This document shows, piece after piece, positions 53,651 through 62,258 of a DNA stretch of 64,000 nucleotides (its first letter is position 1; every line of letters begins with the position of its first letter). Source of the stretch: JAGVWJ01 sp964588555 (GTDB lineage: Archaea; Micrarchaeota; Micrarchaeia; Anstonellales; Bilamarchaeaceae); contig CAZPPT010000005.1 in NCBI GenBank assembly GCA_964588555.1, forward strand, positions 35,639-99,638, in the 5' to 3' direction. The notes beneath the pieces are model-generated. The model saw only the letters and a list, made by a program, of their open reading frames with translations, made no database searches and was not told the origin of the DNA. Both the position numbers and the translations under genes were made by a program.

Positions 53651-54042
53651 TGTACGTACTTGACACATCCGCTATTATTGATATTTTTGAGAATAATTCC
53701 GTGGGCAAGCTAATCGCCGGGTACATTAAGGACGAGCCATTTGTTGTTTCCGCACTGACGCTCTATGAGCTTAATAAGAAGAACGACCCCAGCGCAAAAC
53801 TTCTTTATTTTATACGGGCGCTAGAAATAATCCCGTTTGGTGAGCGTGCTGCCACCGAAGCAGGTCTTATTTTTAAGCGTATGAGGGAAAAAGGTAAGCC
53901 GATAAACGAAATAGATGTTCTCATAGCTTCAACTGCGTTAAGTCGGGACGGCGAACTTATCGCAAGCGACAGTGATTTTTCTGTCCTGACGAGCGTTTCA
54001 AACCTGAAATTACGTTTTTTTGATAAGCGGATTCATAAATAG
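53650..54042 (+). CDS. vapC: VapC-type PIN-domain toxin
   Basis: The 130-residue PIN nuclease has the acidic metal-binding set: LDTSAIIDIFE at about 4-14, ALTLYELNKK at about 34-43 (Glu), NEIDVLIASTAL at about 91-102 and ASDSDFSVL at about 111-119. It cuts RNA unless bound by VapB. The ATG at 53650 overlaps the antitoxin stop by one base. Confidence 0.92.
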   Translation: MYVLDTSAIIDIFENNSVGKLIAGYIKDEPFVVSALTLYELNKKNDPSAKLLYFIRALEIIPFGERAATEAGLIFKRMREKGKPINEIDVLIASTALSRDGELIASDSDFSVLTSVSNLKLRFFDKRIHK

Positions 54043-54095
54043 TATTTTCCATCAAAAACCACATATTTAAAAGGTGTTTGCTGAAGTATACATGT

Positions 54096-55682
54096 ATGCA
54101 GCGAACTACGAGAACCAAATTAACTGATTTTGATAAGCGGGAGCGACAGCTTACTGAAAAGATTGGCAAACTTAAATGGGCACTTTGGCATGACCAGGGA
54201 GACCGACGCCAAAATCAGGCAGAGCTTGAAAGAGCCTCTTTGGAACTTGCCCGTCTGCCCGCTGAAATAGATTATCCTGCTGTAGTGAAATTAGCTCGCA
54301 AAGAAGTTAGCGATCCTCGCGAAGACCGGGAGGTGAAGTTGCGCTTCTGGGAGTATATTTATCATTCTATTAGACGCGACCCGGAGCTTCTTGCCGCGAT
54401 CGATGGGGTGGCACGAGAGCATGCTGCGTTTACCTATTCTATTCATGGTGTATCTCCGACAGGATTTCAAATGATGCAGATGTGGCAACGATTGGATGAT
54501 CCAAAAGATGCGGCAGCTGTTTATAATGCATATGTCGAGCAATCAGCACAGCTAAGGCCACTCGTTTTGAAAGTTGTCAGAAAGGTAAATGAGGCTACGC
54601 GACGCTATTCAAAAGAGCTTGGGTATGAGGTTAAATCATTTGCAGACGTTTTAGTTGCACGAAATGACCTTGAATCCCCTGCTAATGCAGAACGACAAAT
54701 CGCACGTTTGTTAGATCTGAGTAAGCGACCGGTCAGCACATTTATCGATCAGGTAAGACGTTCGATTCCCCGCGGTTTTAAAATAACTGTCCTTAATGAT
54801 AAAAATGTTTTCAATTCGCTTATGTCGCAAAGCGGTGTTTTTGAAATGTATCCAAACCGGCCAGGTGCACTTGATTTTCTTAGAGATGTGCTTACGGCCG
54901 CTGGCTTTGGTAGATATATTGACTTACGTGGCTTTGGCGATGCCCATCCGTACAAGGTGAGCCTTGATCCGCGCGACACTGCACCAGAAGCAGAAGGAAG
55001 CATTTATCTGGGAAAAGGCGCAGAAGGATACGCCGCAGTTGTAAATCCGTATGTTAATCAGGATAATCGTACACGTACTAAAGTCCTTCTTCATGAAACC
55101 GGCCACATACTTCATTATGGCGGAATGAACCGGGTTCAAACCGACCCTTTCTTTCAATATGATTTCGAAGGATTCAGAGAAGGGATGGCATTATTTATGG
55201 ATTCCCTTATTGCTGATCCGCGCGCACTTCAAATGATGTGCGGTGCGAGCGGTCAAGATTTAGCAAATCTTTATGCACTTGCGCAATTTCTTGAACTTTA
55301 CCCAATCCGTGAAATGGCCCTGCGCGGACTTTTTGAACTTGCGCTTTACTCCCTTCCAGAGGATCAATTGGACCGCCACTATGAAAGACTTCTTAAACAG
55401 CACAATGTTCTTGATACGTATGGCTTCCTTAGTGGGATTAGATTACACACGTCCGGTTCCCTTTGGGCTACGGAGGCGGCTTTAGTGGGACAGCCTGGCT
55501 CTAGCTTTGAGTACGCAGTAGGTCATGCAATTGCAAATACTGTAGGAGCTACGATCATAGACGCTGGGCAAAAAGGAACCGCGATTCATCCTGGAACCGC
55601 ACAAGTGCTTTATGATACGTGCTACACAGGTTACGAAGTACCGTTACAGGATCGCCTTCGTAATCTATCACGTATCAGATAA
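54096..55682 (+). CDS. M2/M3-like zinc metallopeptidase
   Basis: I use the ATG at 54096; the longer frame starts at TTG. A TATTTAAAAG box lies about 25-30 bases upstream. The 528-residue protein has the gluzincin motif LLHETGHILHYG at about 335-346, with a downstream Glu in FREGMALFMDSL, as in oligopeptidase F or thimet-like enzymes. Long N-terminal helices (TEKIGKLKWALWHD) fit this fold. It lacks a signal peptide, so it acts in the cytosol on short peptides. Confidence 0.85.
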   Translation: MQRTTRTKLTDFDKRERQLTEKIGKLKWALWHDQGDRRQNQAELERASLELARLPAEIDYPAVVKLARKEVSDPREDREVKLRFWEYIYHSIRRDPELLAAIDGVAREHAAFTYSIHGVSPTGFQMMQMWQRLDDPKDAAAVYNAYVEQSAQLRPLVLKVVRKVNEATRRYSKELGYEVKSFADVLVARNDLESPANAERQIARLLDLSKRPVSTFIDQVRRSIPRGFKITVLNDKNVFNSLMSQSGVFEMYPNRPGALDFLRDVLTAAGFGRYIDLRGFGDAHPYKVSLDPRDTAPEAEGSIYLGKGAEGYAAVVNPYVNQDNRTRTKVLLHETGHILHYGGMNRVQTDPFFQYDFEGFREGMALFMDSLIADPRALQMMCGASGQDLANLYALAQFLELYPIREMALRGLFELALYSLPEDQLDRHYERLLKQHNVLDTYGFLSGIRLHTSGSLWATEAALVGQPGSSFEYAVGHAIANTVGATIIDAGQKGTAIHPGTAQVLYDTCYTGYEVPLQDRLRNLSRIR

Positions 55683-55683
55683 A

Positions 55684-55705
55684 TCACTTTTTATTCCTTT
55701 TTCTC
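55684..55705 (+). terminator. T-rich tract after the metallopeptidase gene
   Basis: CACTTTTTATTCCTTTTTC directly follows the stop, a likely T-run terminator. Confidence 0.4.
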
Positions 55706-55718
55706 TCAAATCACTAGT

Positions 55719-56789
55719 ATGTTCGACGTCCACGTAGTAGGTGCAGGCCCATCCGGCGGCATTGCGGCAATCAGTGCGGCACGGAGCGGAAAATCAGTGC
55801 TCATTTCTGAAGAGCATGCACGCGCAGGAGAACCGATGCACTGCTCCGGCTTATTCTCAAAATCAGGGCTTACGGCACTTGCGCCGTTCTTTGATTACAA
55901 GCCACTCATTACTAATCCGATTTATGGCGCGGTCATTGATTTTGCAGGCGTAAAGATCGACATCAAGACGCGCGACCCGATTGCGTATGTCTGTGACCGT
56001 GCGGAACTCGACGCAACCATTGCGCGCAATGCAGAACAGGAGGGGGTAGCTGTTCGGTATGGGCAAAAGGTGACTGATAAGTACGAAGCAGATACTGTTA
56101 TTGGCGCAGACGGCCCATTTTCAAGAGTTGCACAGAACTTCCAATTCCCAAAAATCCAGGAATACGTCTCAACGGTGCAGGCATACATACCATACAAGAG
56201 CCAAACTCCAGGCCAGGTCGAAGTCTTCTTGTCAAATGAGAAATTCCCTAGCTTCTTTGCGTGGGTCATCCCGCATAATGAAGAAACGGCAGAGTTTGGT
56301 GTCGGCGTTACCTTACCACATAATGTTGGAAATGCGTGGCGGTCTCTATTAAAATTAAAACAAATCGAGTACGCGGGAAAAATTAAAGGCGCAGTTATCC
56401 CCATTTCCATCCGGGCGAAAACCGCGAAAAAAATTGCGAAGCGAAACGTGCTTTTGGTCGGGGATGCAGGGGGGGTCACCAAGGCAACTACTGGCGGCGG
56501 CGTTATGGTCGGCGCAAACTGTGCGCAGTACGCAGGCAGGTATTCCCATTCCCCAGCGCGCTACGAACTGGAATGGCGTGCACGGTTTGGCTTGGATCTA
56601 TTTACTCACCGTACTGTCCACGACTACCTGGCATCAAAAAATGAAACGGGGATGCGGGATCTCGGCCTACGGCTTCGTGCAATGGAACTTGATAAATTCC
56701 TCTCAAACAACGGCCATATGGACCGGCCGACAAGGATGATTAAGCCACAGCTCATTCCGCATATTGCACGGTTTTTCTTGCCAAGCTAG
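55719..56789 (+). CDS. Geranylgeranyl reductase-family flavoprotein
   Basis: The 356-residue protein has the FAD-binding VVGAGPSGGIAAISAARSG at about 5-23, the GGR-family MHCSGLFS at about 40-47 and the second FAD motif LLVGDAGGVTKATTGGG at about 242-258. These enzymes saturate the isoprenoid chains of archaeal membrane lipids. Its start is 36 bases after the metallopeptidase. The paralogue identity (lipid or other quinone-type substrate) is not certain. Confidence 0.88.
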   Translation: MFDVHVVGAGPSGGIAAISAARSGKSVLISEEHARAGEPMHCSGLFSKSGLTALAPFFDYKPLITNPIYGAVIDFAGVKIDIKTRDPIAYVCDRAELDATIARNAEQEGVAVRYGQKVTDKYEADTVIGADGPFSRVAQNFQFPKIQEYVSTVQAYIPYKSQTPGQVEVFLSNEKFPSFFAWVIPHNEETAEFGVGVTLPHNVGNAWRSLLKLKQIEYAGKIKGAVIPISIRAKTAKKIAKRNVLLVGDAGGVTKATTGGGVMVGANCAQYAGRYSHSPARYELEWRARFGLDLFTHRTVHDYLASKNETGMRDLGLRLRAMELDKFLSNNGHMDRPTRMIKPQLIPHIARFFLPS

Positions 56790-57157
56790 CATTTCTTGCA
56801 CGGCTCTCGATTGACGGGTAATGGCATTTGCGGTATTTCTTTTCTTTTAAGCGTATTGCACGTTCCCCGTATCGAGCACTTGCTACACACAAAATTCTCA
56901 ATAAGGTAAAAGAGCGGCGCTACAAATTCCGTATGTGCATAATAGACCCGTTCCTTTCCCCGTTTTTCAAACCTGATGAGGTCGATCTCAAGGAGCTTGC
57001 GCAGGTTGTGCGATATGAGCGTCCGTTCTTCGTTTACTGCGGCTACGAGCTCGTTTACCGTCCGTTCCTTGTCAAGCAGCCGCTGGAGTATCGCAATGCG
57101 CACCGGGTTTGCAAGTGCGCGGAAAAAATCCATACAGAACCTTTCGGATGCCCGCAT
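56786..57157 (-). CDS. ArsR-type repressor with cysteine-rich tail
   Basis: The 123-residue winged-helix protein has FFRALANPVRIAILQRLLDK at about 11-30 and the recognition helix in TLISHNLRKLLEIDLI at about 46-61. The tail has Cys in FVCSKCSIRGTC at about 89-100 and CKKC at the end, which could sense a metal or redox state. Its promoter (CTTTATAAG) faces the operon starting at 57258, so it may regulate itself and that operon. Its stop overlaps the upstream convergent gene by four bases. Confidence 0.88.
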   Translation of the reverse strand: MRASERFCMDFFRALANPVRIAILQRLLDKERTVNELVAAVNEERTLISHNLRKLLEIDLIRFEKRGKERVYYAHTEFVAPLFYLIENFVCSKCSIRGTCNTLKRKEIPQMPLPVNREPCKKC

Positions 57158-57257
57158 GGTGAAATTTTTATCACGTGTACTTATAAAGCCTTATGTGCAC
57201 CCACGGAAACATTTATATTCATCCGTGAACCTAAATTCACTTATCGGGGTGGTGGAA

Positions 57258-57389
57258 ATGCCAAGACGAAAAGAGAACGAAGTGGAGCACTTCTTTGAGT
57301 CCGCCGAAGAAGAGGCGCGTTTTGCATCAATCGAGGCAGATGTTGAGGCGCTCAACCGGCTCATCCAGGAAAGAAAATCTCGCGAATAG
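57258..57389 (+). CDS. Small 43-residue acidic helical protein
   Basis: The ATG at 57258 follows a G-rich ribosome site (GGGGTGGTGG) and ends with KSRE. The peptide is a single charged helix with coiled-coil character (EEARFASIEADVEALNRLIQ), so it may dimerise or bind another coil. It is the first gene of the operon and precedes the membrane bPH2 gene by 19 bases. It is under the usual length cut-off but in frame with good spacing. Confidence 0.6.
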   Translation: MPRRKENEVEHFFESAEEEARFASIEADVEALNRLIQERKSRE

Positions 57390-57408
57390 CATACGAGATG
57401 TGGCATGT

Positions 57409-58101
57409 ATGCTTATCCGCGGCGGTATCCGTGGGGGAAAACTCCTAAGCTCACGTATCAAGATACTTTGGTTTATAGAGGCGCTCCCCGTGATTTTCGG
57501 GTGTATTCTCCTTCTCTTTTTGTTTTTCTTTGTCCTTCTTCCTTCCTTTGGGTTTCATGACGCCCATTCCGTCATTGTCCTTATTGTCGGCTCGCTTGTC
57601 CTGTTCATCCTTGCCCTTTTATTTGTTGAGCTTCGCTACCGCACGTGGGTCTATGCGCTTGATGAGGAGGAACTTGTCATCAAGCGAGGCATCCTTGAAA
57701 AGATCCGCTACCTTGTGCCGTATGAAAAGATACAGGATGTCACCGTTTCCCGAAGCCCGCTTGAAGTCTTTATCGGGATCGGGACGATCCACATCGAGAC
57801 TGCGGCCACGGCAAAGGACCATTCGGAGTTCCTGCTTCCGGGCATTGCGGATTACCATGACGTCGCAAATGCGCTTATCGAGCACTCGCAGAAGGCTCAG
57901 GTGCGTGCAGTGTCCGACCAGAGCCACCATGAGGAGATGGTGAAAGAGCTTAAGACTGTGTCGGAAACGCTTGACCGCATCAGCGAACTTCTTAAGGATC
58001 AAAAGCAAAGGCAGGCAAAGGTAAGAAAGCAAAACGGCAATGCCCACGGGGGCTTTTCGCCGCTTACTGAAGATAAAAAAGGTGAAAAAAATGAAACTTG
58101 A
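57409..58101 (+). CDS. Membrane bPH2 (YdbS-like) domain protein
   Basis: I use the ATG at 57409, which starts MLIRGG. The 230-residue protein has two membrane helices (VIFGCILLLFLFFFVL; VIVLIVGSLVLFILALL, about 27-65) and a bacterial-PH-type domain, bPH2 (VYALDEEELVIKRGI; VPYEKIQDVTV at about 100-110). It ends in a coiled coil and a Lys-rich tail. The function is unknown; relatives often appear in stress or membrane operons. It overlaps the next gene by 11 bases. Confidence 0.82.
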   Translation: MLIRGGIRGGKLLSSRIKILWFIEALPVIFGCILLLFLFFFVLLPSFGFHDAHSVIVLIVGSLVLFILALLFVELRYRTWVYALDEEELVIKRGILEKIRYLVPYEKIQDVTVSRSPLEVFIGIGTIHIETAATAKDHSEFLLPGIADYHDVANALIEHSQKAQVRAVSDQSHHEEMVKELKTVSETLDRISELLKDQKQRQAKVRKQNGNAHGGFSPLTEDKKGEKNET

Positions 58102-58354
58102 CATAAGACAGGCTGCCATTTCGCTTGGGGCGGTATTTGGGATTGTGCACTTCGCAACGGTGCTCCTTATTACGTTAAGTGGCGGTGCACTGAGCGGCTG
58201 GTGGATGACCACGCACCATGTACGTGCACAATATATGGTCGAACCGCTCAATGCGGGGCTTCTTATTGTAGGTACGGTTGTCGCGGCCATAATTGGCGCA
58301 GCTATCGGGGCGTTGTTTGCGGTTATCTGGAACTCAATTGAAAAATCGGGGTGA
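58091..58354 (+). CDS. Small two-helix membrane protein
   Basis: The 87-residue protein follows an AAGGTGAA ribosome site and has two membrane helices (about 10-32 and 58-82) with an Ala/Gly-rich second helix (VVAAIIGAAIGALFAVIW). No known family is recognised. It overlaps the bPH2 gene upstream, and its stop overlaps the region just before the next start. Confidence 0.68.
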   Translation: MKLDIRQAAISLGAVFGIVHFATVLLITLSGGALSGWWMTTHHVRAQYMVEPLNAGLLIVGTVVAAIIGAAIGALFAVIWNSIEKSG

Positions 58355-58359
58355 TATAT

Positions 58360-58740
58360 ATGGCAGAGATGCGGACAATCCCGCAATGGTTTATTTGGAC
58401 GACAACGATCGGGCTTGGGGCAATACTTGTGCTCCTTGCCCTCAATTACCTTGCGCTTACTGCAAATACGCGCACAACGTATGCAATGGCGCAGGGGGCT
58501 GCTGACGTGGGGCTCATGAATTCAGGCATGATGCGCATGATGGCACAATCAATGGTGAGAAATGGCATGATGACTGAGGAAGAATTTGATTTGATACATA
58601 CAGGTTCCGACTCAGCCCGGCAAGCAAGCGATGCCATGGAACAGATGATGCGTGACGGTGCGGTAAGTCCTGAAGAATCCCGCCTGCGCGAGCAGACGCA
58701 TGAGAAAATGCATGAGTCGATGGAGCAGATGATGAGGTGA
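58360..58740 (+). CDS. Methionine-rich single-pass membrane protein
   Basis: The ATG at 58360 gives 126 residues. One membrane helix (about 13-35, TTTIGLGAILVLLALNYLAL) is followed by a Met-rich segment (LMNSGMMRMMAQSMVRNGMM, about 54-73) and a charged helical end with repeated QMMR and His (EKMHESMEQMMR). By my count it has 18 Met. Such Met/His clusters bind Cu(I) or Ag(I) in other proteins, so a metal-handling role is plausible but unproven. Confidence 0.7.
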   Translation: MAEMRTIPQWFIWTTTIGLGAILVLLALNYLALTANTRTTYAMAQGAADVGLMNSGMMRMMAQSMVRNGMMTEEEFDLIHTGSDSARQASDAMEQMMRDGAVSPEESRLREQTHEKMHESMEQMMR

Positions 58741-58744
58741 AACG

Positions 58745-59500
58745 ATGTTTTCTTTGGGGGGAAAAGTGGCGGTCGTAACCGGCTCAAGTCGGGGGATCGG
58801 TGCGGCAATTGCAAAGACATTTGCAAACGCAGGCGCAACCGTGATTATTACTTCGCGTGACCTGGCCGCGTGCGAATTGGTGGCGTCAGATATAAAACGT
58901 GCCGGGGGAGCGGCGATATGTTTCGAATGCGATACGTCTGATGAGTCGGGCGTAAAGCGCCTTGTTGAGGCAGTAGCAAAAAAGTACGGCACGCTTGACA
59001 TCCTTGTCAATAATGCGGGCGTGTTTTCGCAGGCGCCTGTGGACAGCATGGATACTGCCCTTTGGAAACGGATCCAGTCCGTTGACCTTGACGGCGTATT
59101 TTACTGCACAAAATATGCCGCGCGCGCCATGAAGAAAAAGAAATACGGCAGGATCATCAACATAAGCTCCGTCGCAGGGCTTGAGGGGTTTGCCGGTTCT
59201 GCCGCCTATTGTGCCGCCAAGTTCGGCGTTATTGGCTTTACCAAGGCCGCGGCCGCAGACCTTGCAGCCTATAATATAACGGTAAATGCAATATCTCCCG
59301 GACTTATCGATACGAGGATGGCCGAGTCATTTACAAAAAACAAAGAAGCGCTTGATTCCCTTATGCAACCCCTTCTTGTTAAGCGTGTCGGCACGCCTGA
59401 AGACATCGCATGTGGCGCGCTTTATCTTGCAAGTGAAGAGGCAAGCTACGTGACCGGGACGACGCTTGTAATTGACGGCGGCTGGACGAGCCATTTATAA
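58745..59500 (+). CDS. Short-chain dehydrogenase/reductase (FabG-like)
   Basis: The 251-residue protein shows the cofactor motif VTGSSRGIGAAIA at about 11-23, the structural NNAGVF at about 88-93, and the catalytic Ser-Tyr-Lys set in NISSVAG (about 137-143) and YCAAKFG (about 152-158). It ends with a GGW motif typical of 3-oxoacyl-ACP-reductase-type SDRs. It is four bases after the Met-rich gene and so likely in that operon. The real substrate is unknown. Confidence 0.92.
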   Translation: MFSLGGKVAVVTGSSRGIGAAIAKTFANAGATVIITSRDLAACELVASDIKRAGGAAICFECDTSDESGVKRLVEAVAKKYGTLDILVNNAGVFSQAPVDSMDTALWKRIQSVDLDGVFYCTKYAARAMKKKKYGRIINISSVAGLEGFAGSAAYCAAKFGVIGFTKAAAADLAAYNITVNAISPGLIDTRMAESFTKNKEALDSLMQPLLVKRVGTPEDIACGALYLASEEASYVTGTTLVIDGGWTSHL

Positions 59501-59514
59501 AAAATCAGAATACA

Positions 59515-59816
59515 TCACTTCTTTGCCGCCGCCTGCTTCTTTCGAGCCATCCCAAACCTGCTCATACGTACGTCCTGTTCGGACTGCTGGACTCGGTGAA
59601 AGAGTTCCTTAAGCGACTTCGGGTCGAAATCTTAGCCCACTCGATCGCTTTAAAGGTTATCTCCTTCGCGCCATGGCTTCGCATGAAAGGCACGGGTTTC
59701 CTGCAGTGAGTTATAGTCCAGTCACCGCATTGTTGGCCGACTGCCTTAGAGAGGCTGCCATGGTCACATCCTTTTCAGGACAACCGTATTGTCCAGTCCG
59801 AAAAGATCGGAACTTC
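59515..59816 (-). other. TATA-driven locus: frameshifted small gene or structured non-coding RNA
   Basis: A strong TATA box on the minus strand points at this region. Two readings compete. As a protein, the 3' part (59515-59631) encodes DFDPKSLKELFHRVQQ and ends ARKKQAAAKK with normal codon use; the piece just upstream in another frame encodes EITFKAIEWAK, and the two join smoothly with one added base, but further shifts are needed upstream. As RNA, the 5' part has perfect hairpins TCCGA/TCGGA and GGACAA/TTGTCC, and others occur within it. No RNase P or SRP core motif was matched. I lean slightly to a broken gene. Confidence 0.4.
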
Positions 59817-59832
59817 TAATACGCTACTTACG

Positions 59833-59844
59833 TTATATATAAAG
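59833..59844 (-). promoter_or_regulatory. Strong minus-strand TATA box
   Basis: CTTTATATATAA on the minus strand predicts a transcript start near 59813-59816, at the first bases of the locus at 59515-59816. No ATG lies at that position. Confidence 0.5.
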
Positions 59845-59990
59845 CTATCATTTATGTGAAAAAAAACTCACTTGTAGCATATGCGGAAATTCCTTTTTAG
59901 CATTGATCCGTTTGAATCGGTTTTTCCTGCGGTCGGAGCGTGGATAGCCGTACTGAGGTTCACACTGATTTTCTCCCCTAAGGACGAGCC
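59845..59990. other. Spacer without a recognised gene
   Basis: Between the minus-strand TATA box and the phosphohexomutase promoter the frames on both strands look like chance. I see no RNA gene, repeat or operator. Confidence 0.4.
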
Positions 59991-59998
59991 ATTTATAA
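59991..59998 (+). promoter_or_regulatory. TATA box for the phosphohexomutase gene
   Basis: ATTTATAATT is centred about 28 bases before the ATG at 60023; a leaderless transcript is expected. Confidence 0.5.
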
Positions 59999-60022
59999 TT
60001 TCGTTTATCCCTTATTTTTCTT

Positions 60023-61360
60023 ATGTTATTTGGCACTTCGGGCATCCGTGGCATTTACGGTAAGGAGATCACTAAGGAATTGGCGTATAAGCTCGGCTAC
60101 TTATTTGCTGACGGCGACGTCCTCATTGCCCGTGATACGCGAACAAGCGGCATTGCGCTTGAGACGGCACTTGTTGAAGGCATTGCGGCGCGCGGAAAAA
60201 ATGCGATCCTCGTCGGCATTGCGCCGACGCCAACGCTTGCGCTTGCAACTGTGGAGAAAAACATGCCCGGCATCATGATCACCGCAAGCCATAACCCTTC
60301 CGAATATAACGGTTTTAAGTTTTTCAAGAAAGGTAGGGAACTGACCCGAAGCGAGGAGCGTGAATTTGAGGCGCGGTTCAATGAATTGCGGCTTCCCGAG
60401 GTAAATCCCAGGTTGCCTCCTGTACTGGTCGAATATCATGGCGCAGTTGAAGCGCATTCGTCAATGATTAAACAACTTGTCGATACGGACGCAATCGCAT
60501 CCAAAAAGCCAACTGTTGTTGTTGACTGCAACGGTGCCGGCGCTACGATTACCCCCTATCTTTTGCAGGAGCTTGGCTGTCGGGTCATCAGTGTTAATGC
60601 AGAACTTGAAGGGTTTAACCGCGCAAGTGAGCCAAATGAGGCGAATCTTGCACGAAGCGCAGAAATCGTACGGGCAGCCGGCGCTGACCTAGGTATTGCA
60701 CATGACGGGGATGCCGACCGGTGCGTCGTCATTGATGAGGCTGGCATGGTCTTGCCTCTTGACACGCAGCTTGCACTTATGGTCGAACATGAATATTCGA
60801 AGATAAAAAGCGCGACACGAACCGTTATTTCAACTGCCGAAGCATCGCTTCTTATCCGCGAGGTCTGTACAAAGAATGATATTTTGCTCCATATCACCCC
60901 AGTAAGTAGTGTATATGTTTCCGAGGAGCTTGAAAAGAAAAATGCATTTTTTGGCGGCGAACCGTGCGGCGAATATGTGTTTAATCGTGCACCGCATCAC
61001 GCGCCTGACGGCATCTTAGCCGGAGCGCTCTTTGTCGAACTGTTTTGCAAAAAGGGAAAATTAAGCGCACTTGCATCACAATACAAATCATACCCGATGA
61101 TCCGCGAGAAATTCAAATGTGGAAAGAAATATGAGGCGGTTCGGGCAATTTCAGAATCGATTAAATCTATTGATATTGCGGGAACTAAAAATGAAGACGA
61201 TGGGCTGCGCATTGATGAGCGTGACGGATGGTTCTTAATCCGGGCAAGCGGTACTGAGCCGTTTGTTCGGCTAACTATGGAGTATAATGATAAGAAGAAA
61301 CTGGAACAGCGCGCGGAGGAGCTAAGGGAGATTATAATGAAGGAGTGCAAATTACCTTAG
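60023..61360 (+). CDS. Phosphohexomutase (phosphoglucosamine/phosphomannomutase family)
   Basis: The 445-residue protein has FGTSGIRG at about 3-10, the catalytic Ser loop TASHNPSEYNGFK at about 90-102, the metal-binding DGDADRC at about 229-235, the sugar-binding GGEPCGEY at about 311-318 and the phosphate-binding RASGTEPFVR at about 411-420. These enzymes move phosphate between positions 1 and 6 of hexoses for UDP-GlcNAc or mannose sugar supply, which fits a glycosylated surface. The precise sugar cannot be told. Confidence 0.95.
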   Translation: MLFGTSGIRGIYGKEITKELAYKLGYLFADGDVLIARDTRTSGIALETALVEGIAARGKNAILVGIAPTPTLALATVEKNMPGIMITASHNPSEYNGFKFFKKGRELTRSEEREFEARFNELRLPEVNPRLPPVLVEYHGAVEAHSSMIKQLVDTDAIASKKPTVVVDCNGAGATITPYLLQELGCRVISVNAELEGFNRASEPNEANLARSAEIVRAAGADLGIAHDGDADRCVVIDEAGMVLPLDTQLALMVEHEYSKIKSATRTVISTAEASLLIREVCTKNDILLHITPVSSVYVSEELEKKNAFFGGEPCGEYVFNRAPHHAPDGILAGALFVELFCKKGKLSALASQYKSYPMIREKFKCGKKYEAVRAISESIKSIDIAGTKNEDDGLRIDERDGWFLIRASGTEPFVRLTMEYNDKKKLEQRAEELREIIMKECKLP

Positions 61361-61656
61361 CAATTCCACGCCCTCCCAGAACCGCATTGCGCTTTGCAAA
61401 TGCCATCATTACATACGCCGACCCGCGGTGGAAGATTGTCGATATCAAGGTATCTGCAATCAGCATCCGTATTACAGCTACGCGCGTTTTCGCACGAGTA
61501 ATTTGACCTACCCATAATCGGTTCGCGCGTATCGTAAACCGCATATTCGCTAGCCGGGCAGTTTTGGCCCCAGTAATCTAAATTGCGTGCTTCATACTCA
61601 CCCGTACATCCCGCCATTACCATACTTGTCATTCCCAAAATGATCAGCAATTTCAT
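61357..61656 (-). CDS. Small cysteine-rich lipoprotein
   Basis: The ATG at 61656 gives a lipobox signal (MKLLIILGMTSMVMAGC) and a mature part of about 82 residues with eight further Cys (NC, YSC, RSC, DC, VC, IC, QC and the last NC), likely four disulfides, which resembles a small knotted external domain. An upstream ATG at 61671 is possible. It overlaps the phosphohexomutase by four bases. Confidence 0.65.
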   Translation of the reverse strand: MKLLIILGMTSMVMAGCTGEYEARNLDYWGQNCPASEYAVYDTREPIMGRSNYSCENARSCNTDADCRYLDIDNLPPRVGVCNDGICKAQCGSGRAWNC

Positions 61657-61751
61657 GCACAAAAGAGCCATTTTTCCTTTTAAATCCCTGCTTTTCCTCG
61701 AGCGCAATATTTATAAACCTAATTTGAAATTCTATGTCAAGGTGATATTTT

Positions 61752-62201
61752 ATGAAAAAAGGACAAGTTTCAACAGAATACCTTGTCATCCTGGCCGTTG
61801 TGCTTGTTATAGCCCTTGTAGTGGTTTATCTCGTTAGTCAAGGAACCGGTTTAGGGACAAGTACATTAGACTCCCAAAGCGCAGGCTATTGGAGAGCGAC
61901 GCAGCCATTGGCGATTACTGATTACACTGCATCTGCTACAACACTTACCCTTGCAATCCAGAATAATGCGCAGGAATCAATTACCCTTACGCAGGTTGCA
62001 GGTACTGGTTTAACCGCGTACACGACAAGTACGACATTTGCTCCAGGTCAGCAAAGAAACATTGCAGTAACATTGGCAGCAACCTGTGGTACGACCGGAA
62101 CTCGCTACTCATATGGCAACGTGAGCTTTACTTACAACGTAGGCCAGATTACTGGTAAGACGTTTGTTGGTTCAAGACCACTTGCAGGTACGTGTTCATA
62201 A
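61752..62201 (+). CDS. Pilin-like protein with class III signal peptide, copy 1
   Basis: The 149-residue protein starts MKKGQVSTEYLVILAVV, the archaeal class III signal (QxSxEY) cut by the FlaK/EppA-type peptidase, followed by a hydrophobic helix of about 20 residues that packs in a pilus. The rest is a beta-rich head domain with two Cys near the end (TCG and the final GTCS). The ribosome site AGGTGAT is seven bases upstream. It is paired with a near copy 57 bases downstream. Confidence 0.9.
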   Translation: MKKGQVSTEYLVILAVVLVIALVVVYLVSQGTGLGTSTLDSQSAGYWRATQPLAITDYTASATTLTLAIQNNAQESITLTQVAGTGLTAYTTSTTFAPGQQRNIAVTLAATCGTTGTRYSYGNVSFTYNVGQITGKTFVGSRPLAGTCS

Positions 62202-62213
62202 TCCGGACACCTT

Positions 62214-62238
62214 TATTTTTTTCTTTTTTATTTTATTA
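62214..62238 (+). terminator. T-rich tract after pilin copy 1
   Basis: TTTATTTTTTTCTTTTTTATTTTATT between the two pilin genes could end or attenuate transcription. Confidence 0.4.
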
Positions 62239-62258
62239 ATGCTGTCGGGGGCTATGGT

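Noticed and set aside
59515..59816. RNase P or SRP RNA
   Set aside because: Core motifs such as GAGGAAAGTC/ACAGAA (RNase P) or the SRP helix-8 signature are absent, so neither name can be supported.
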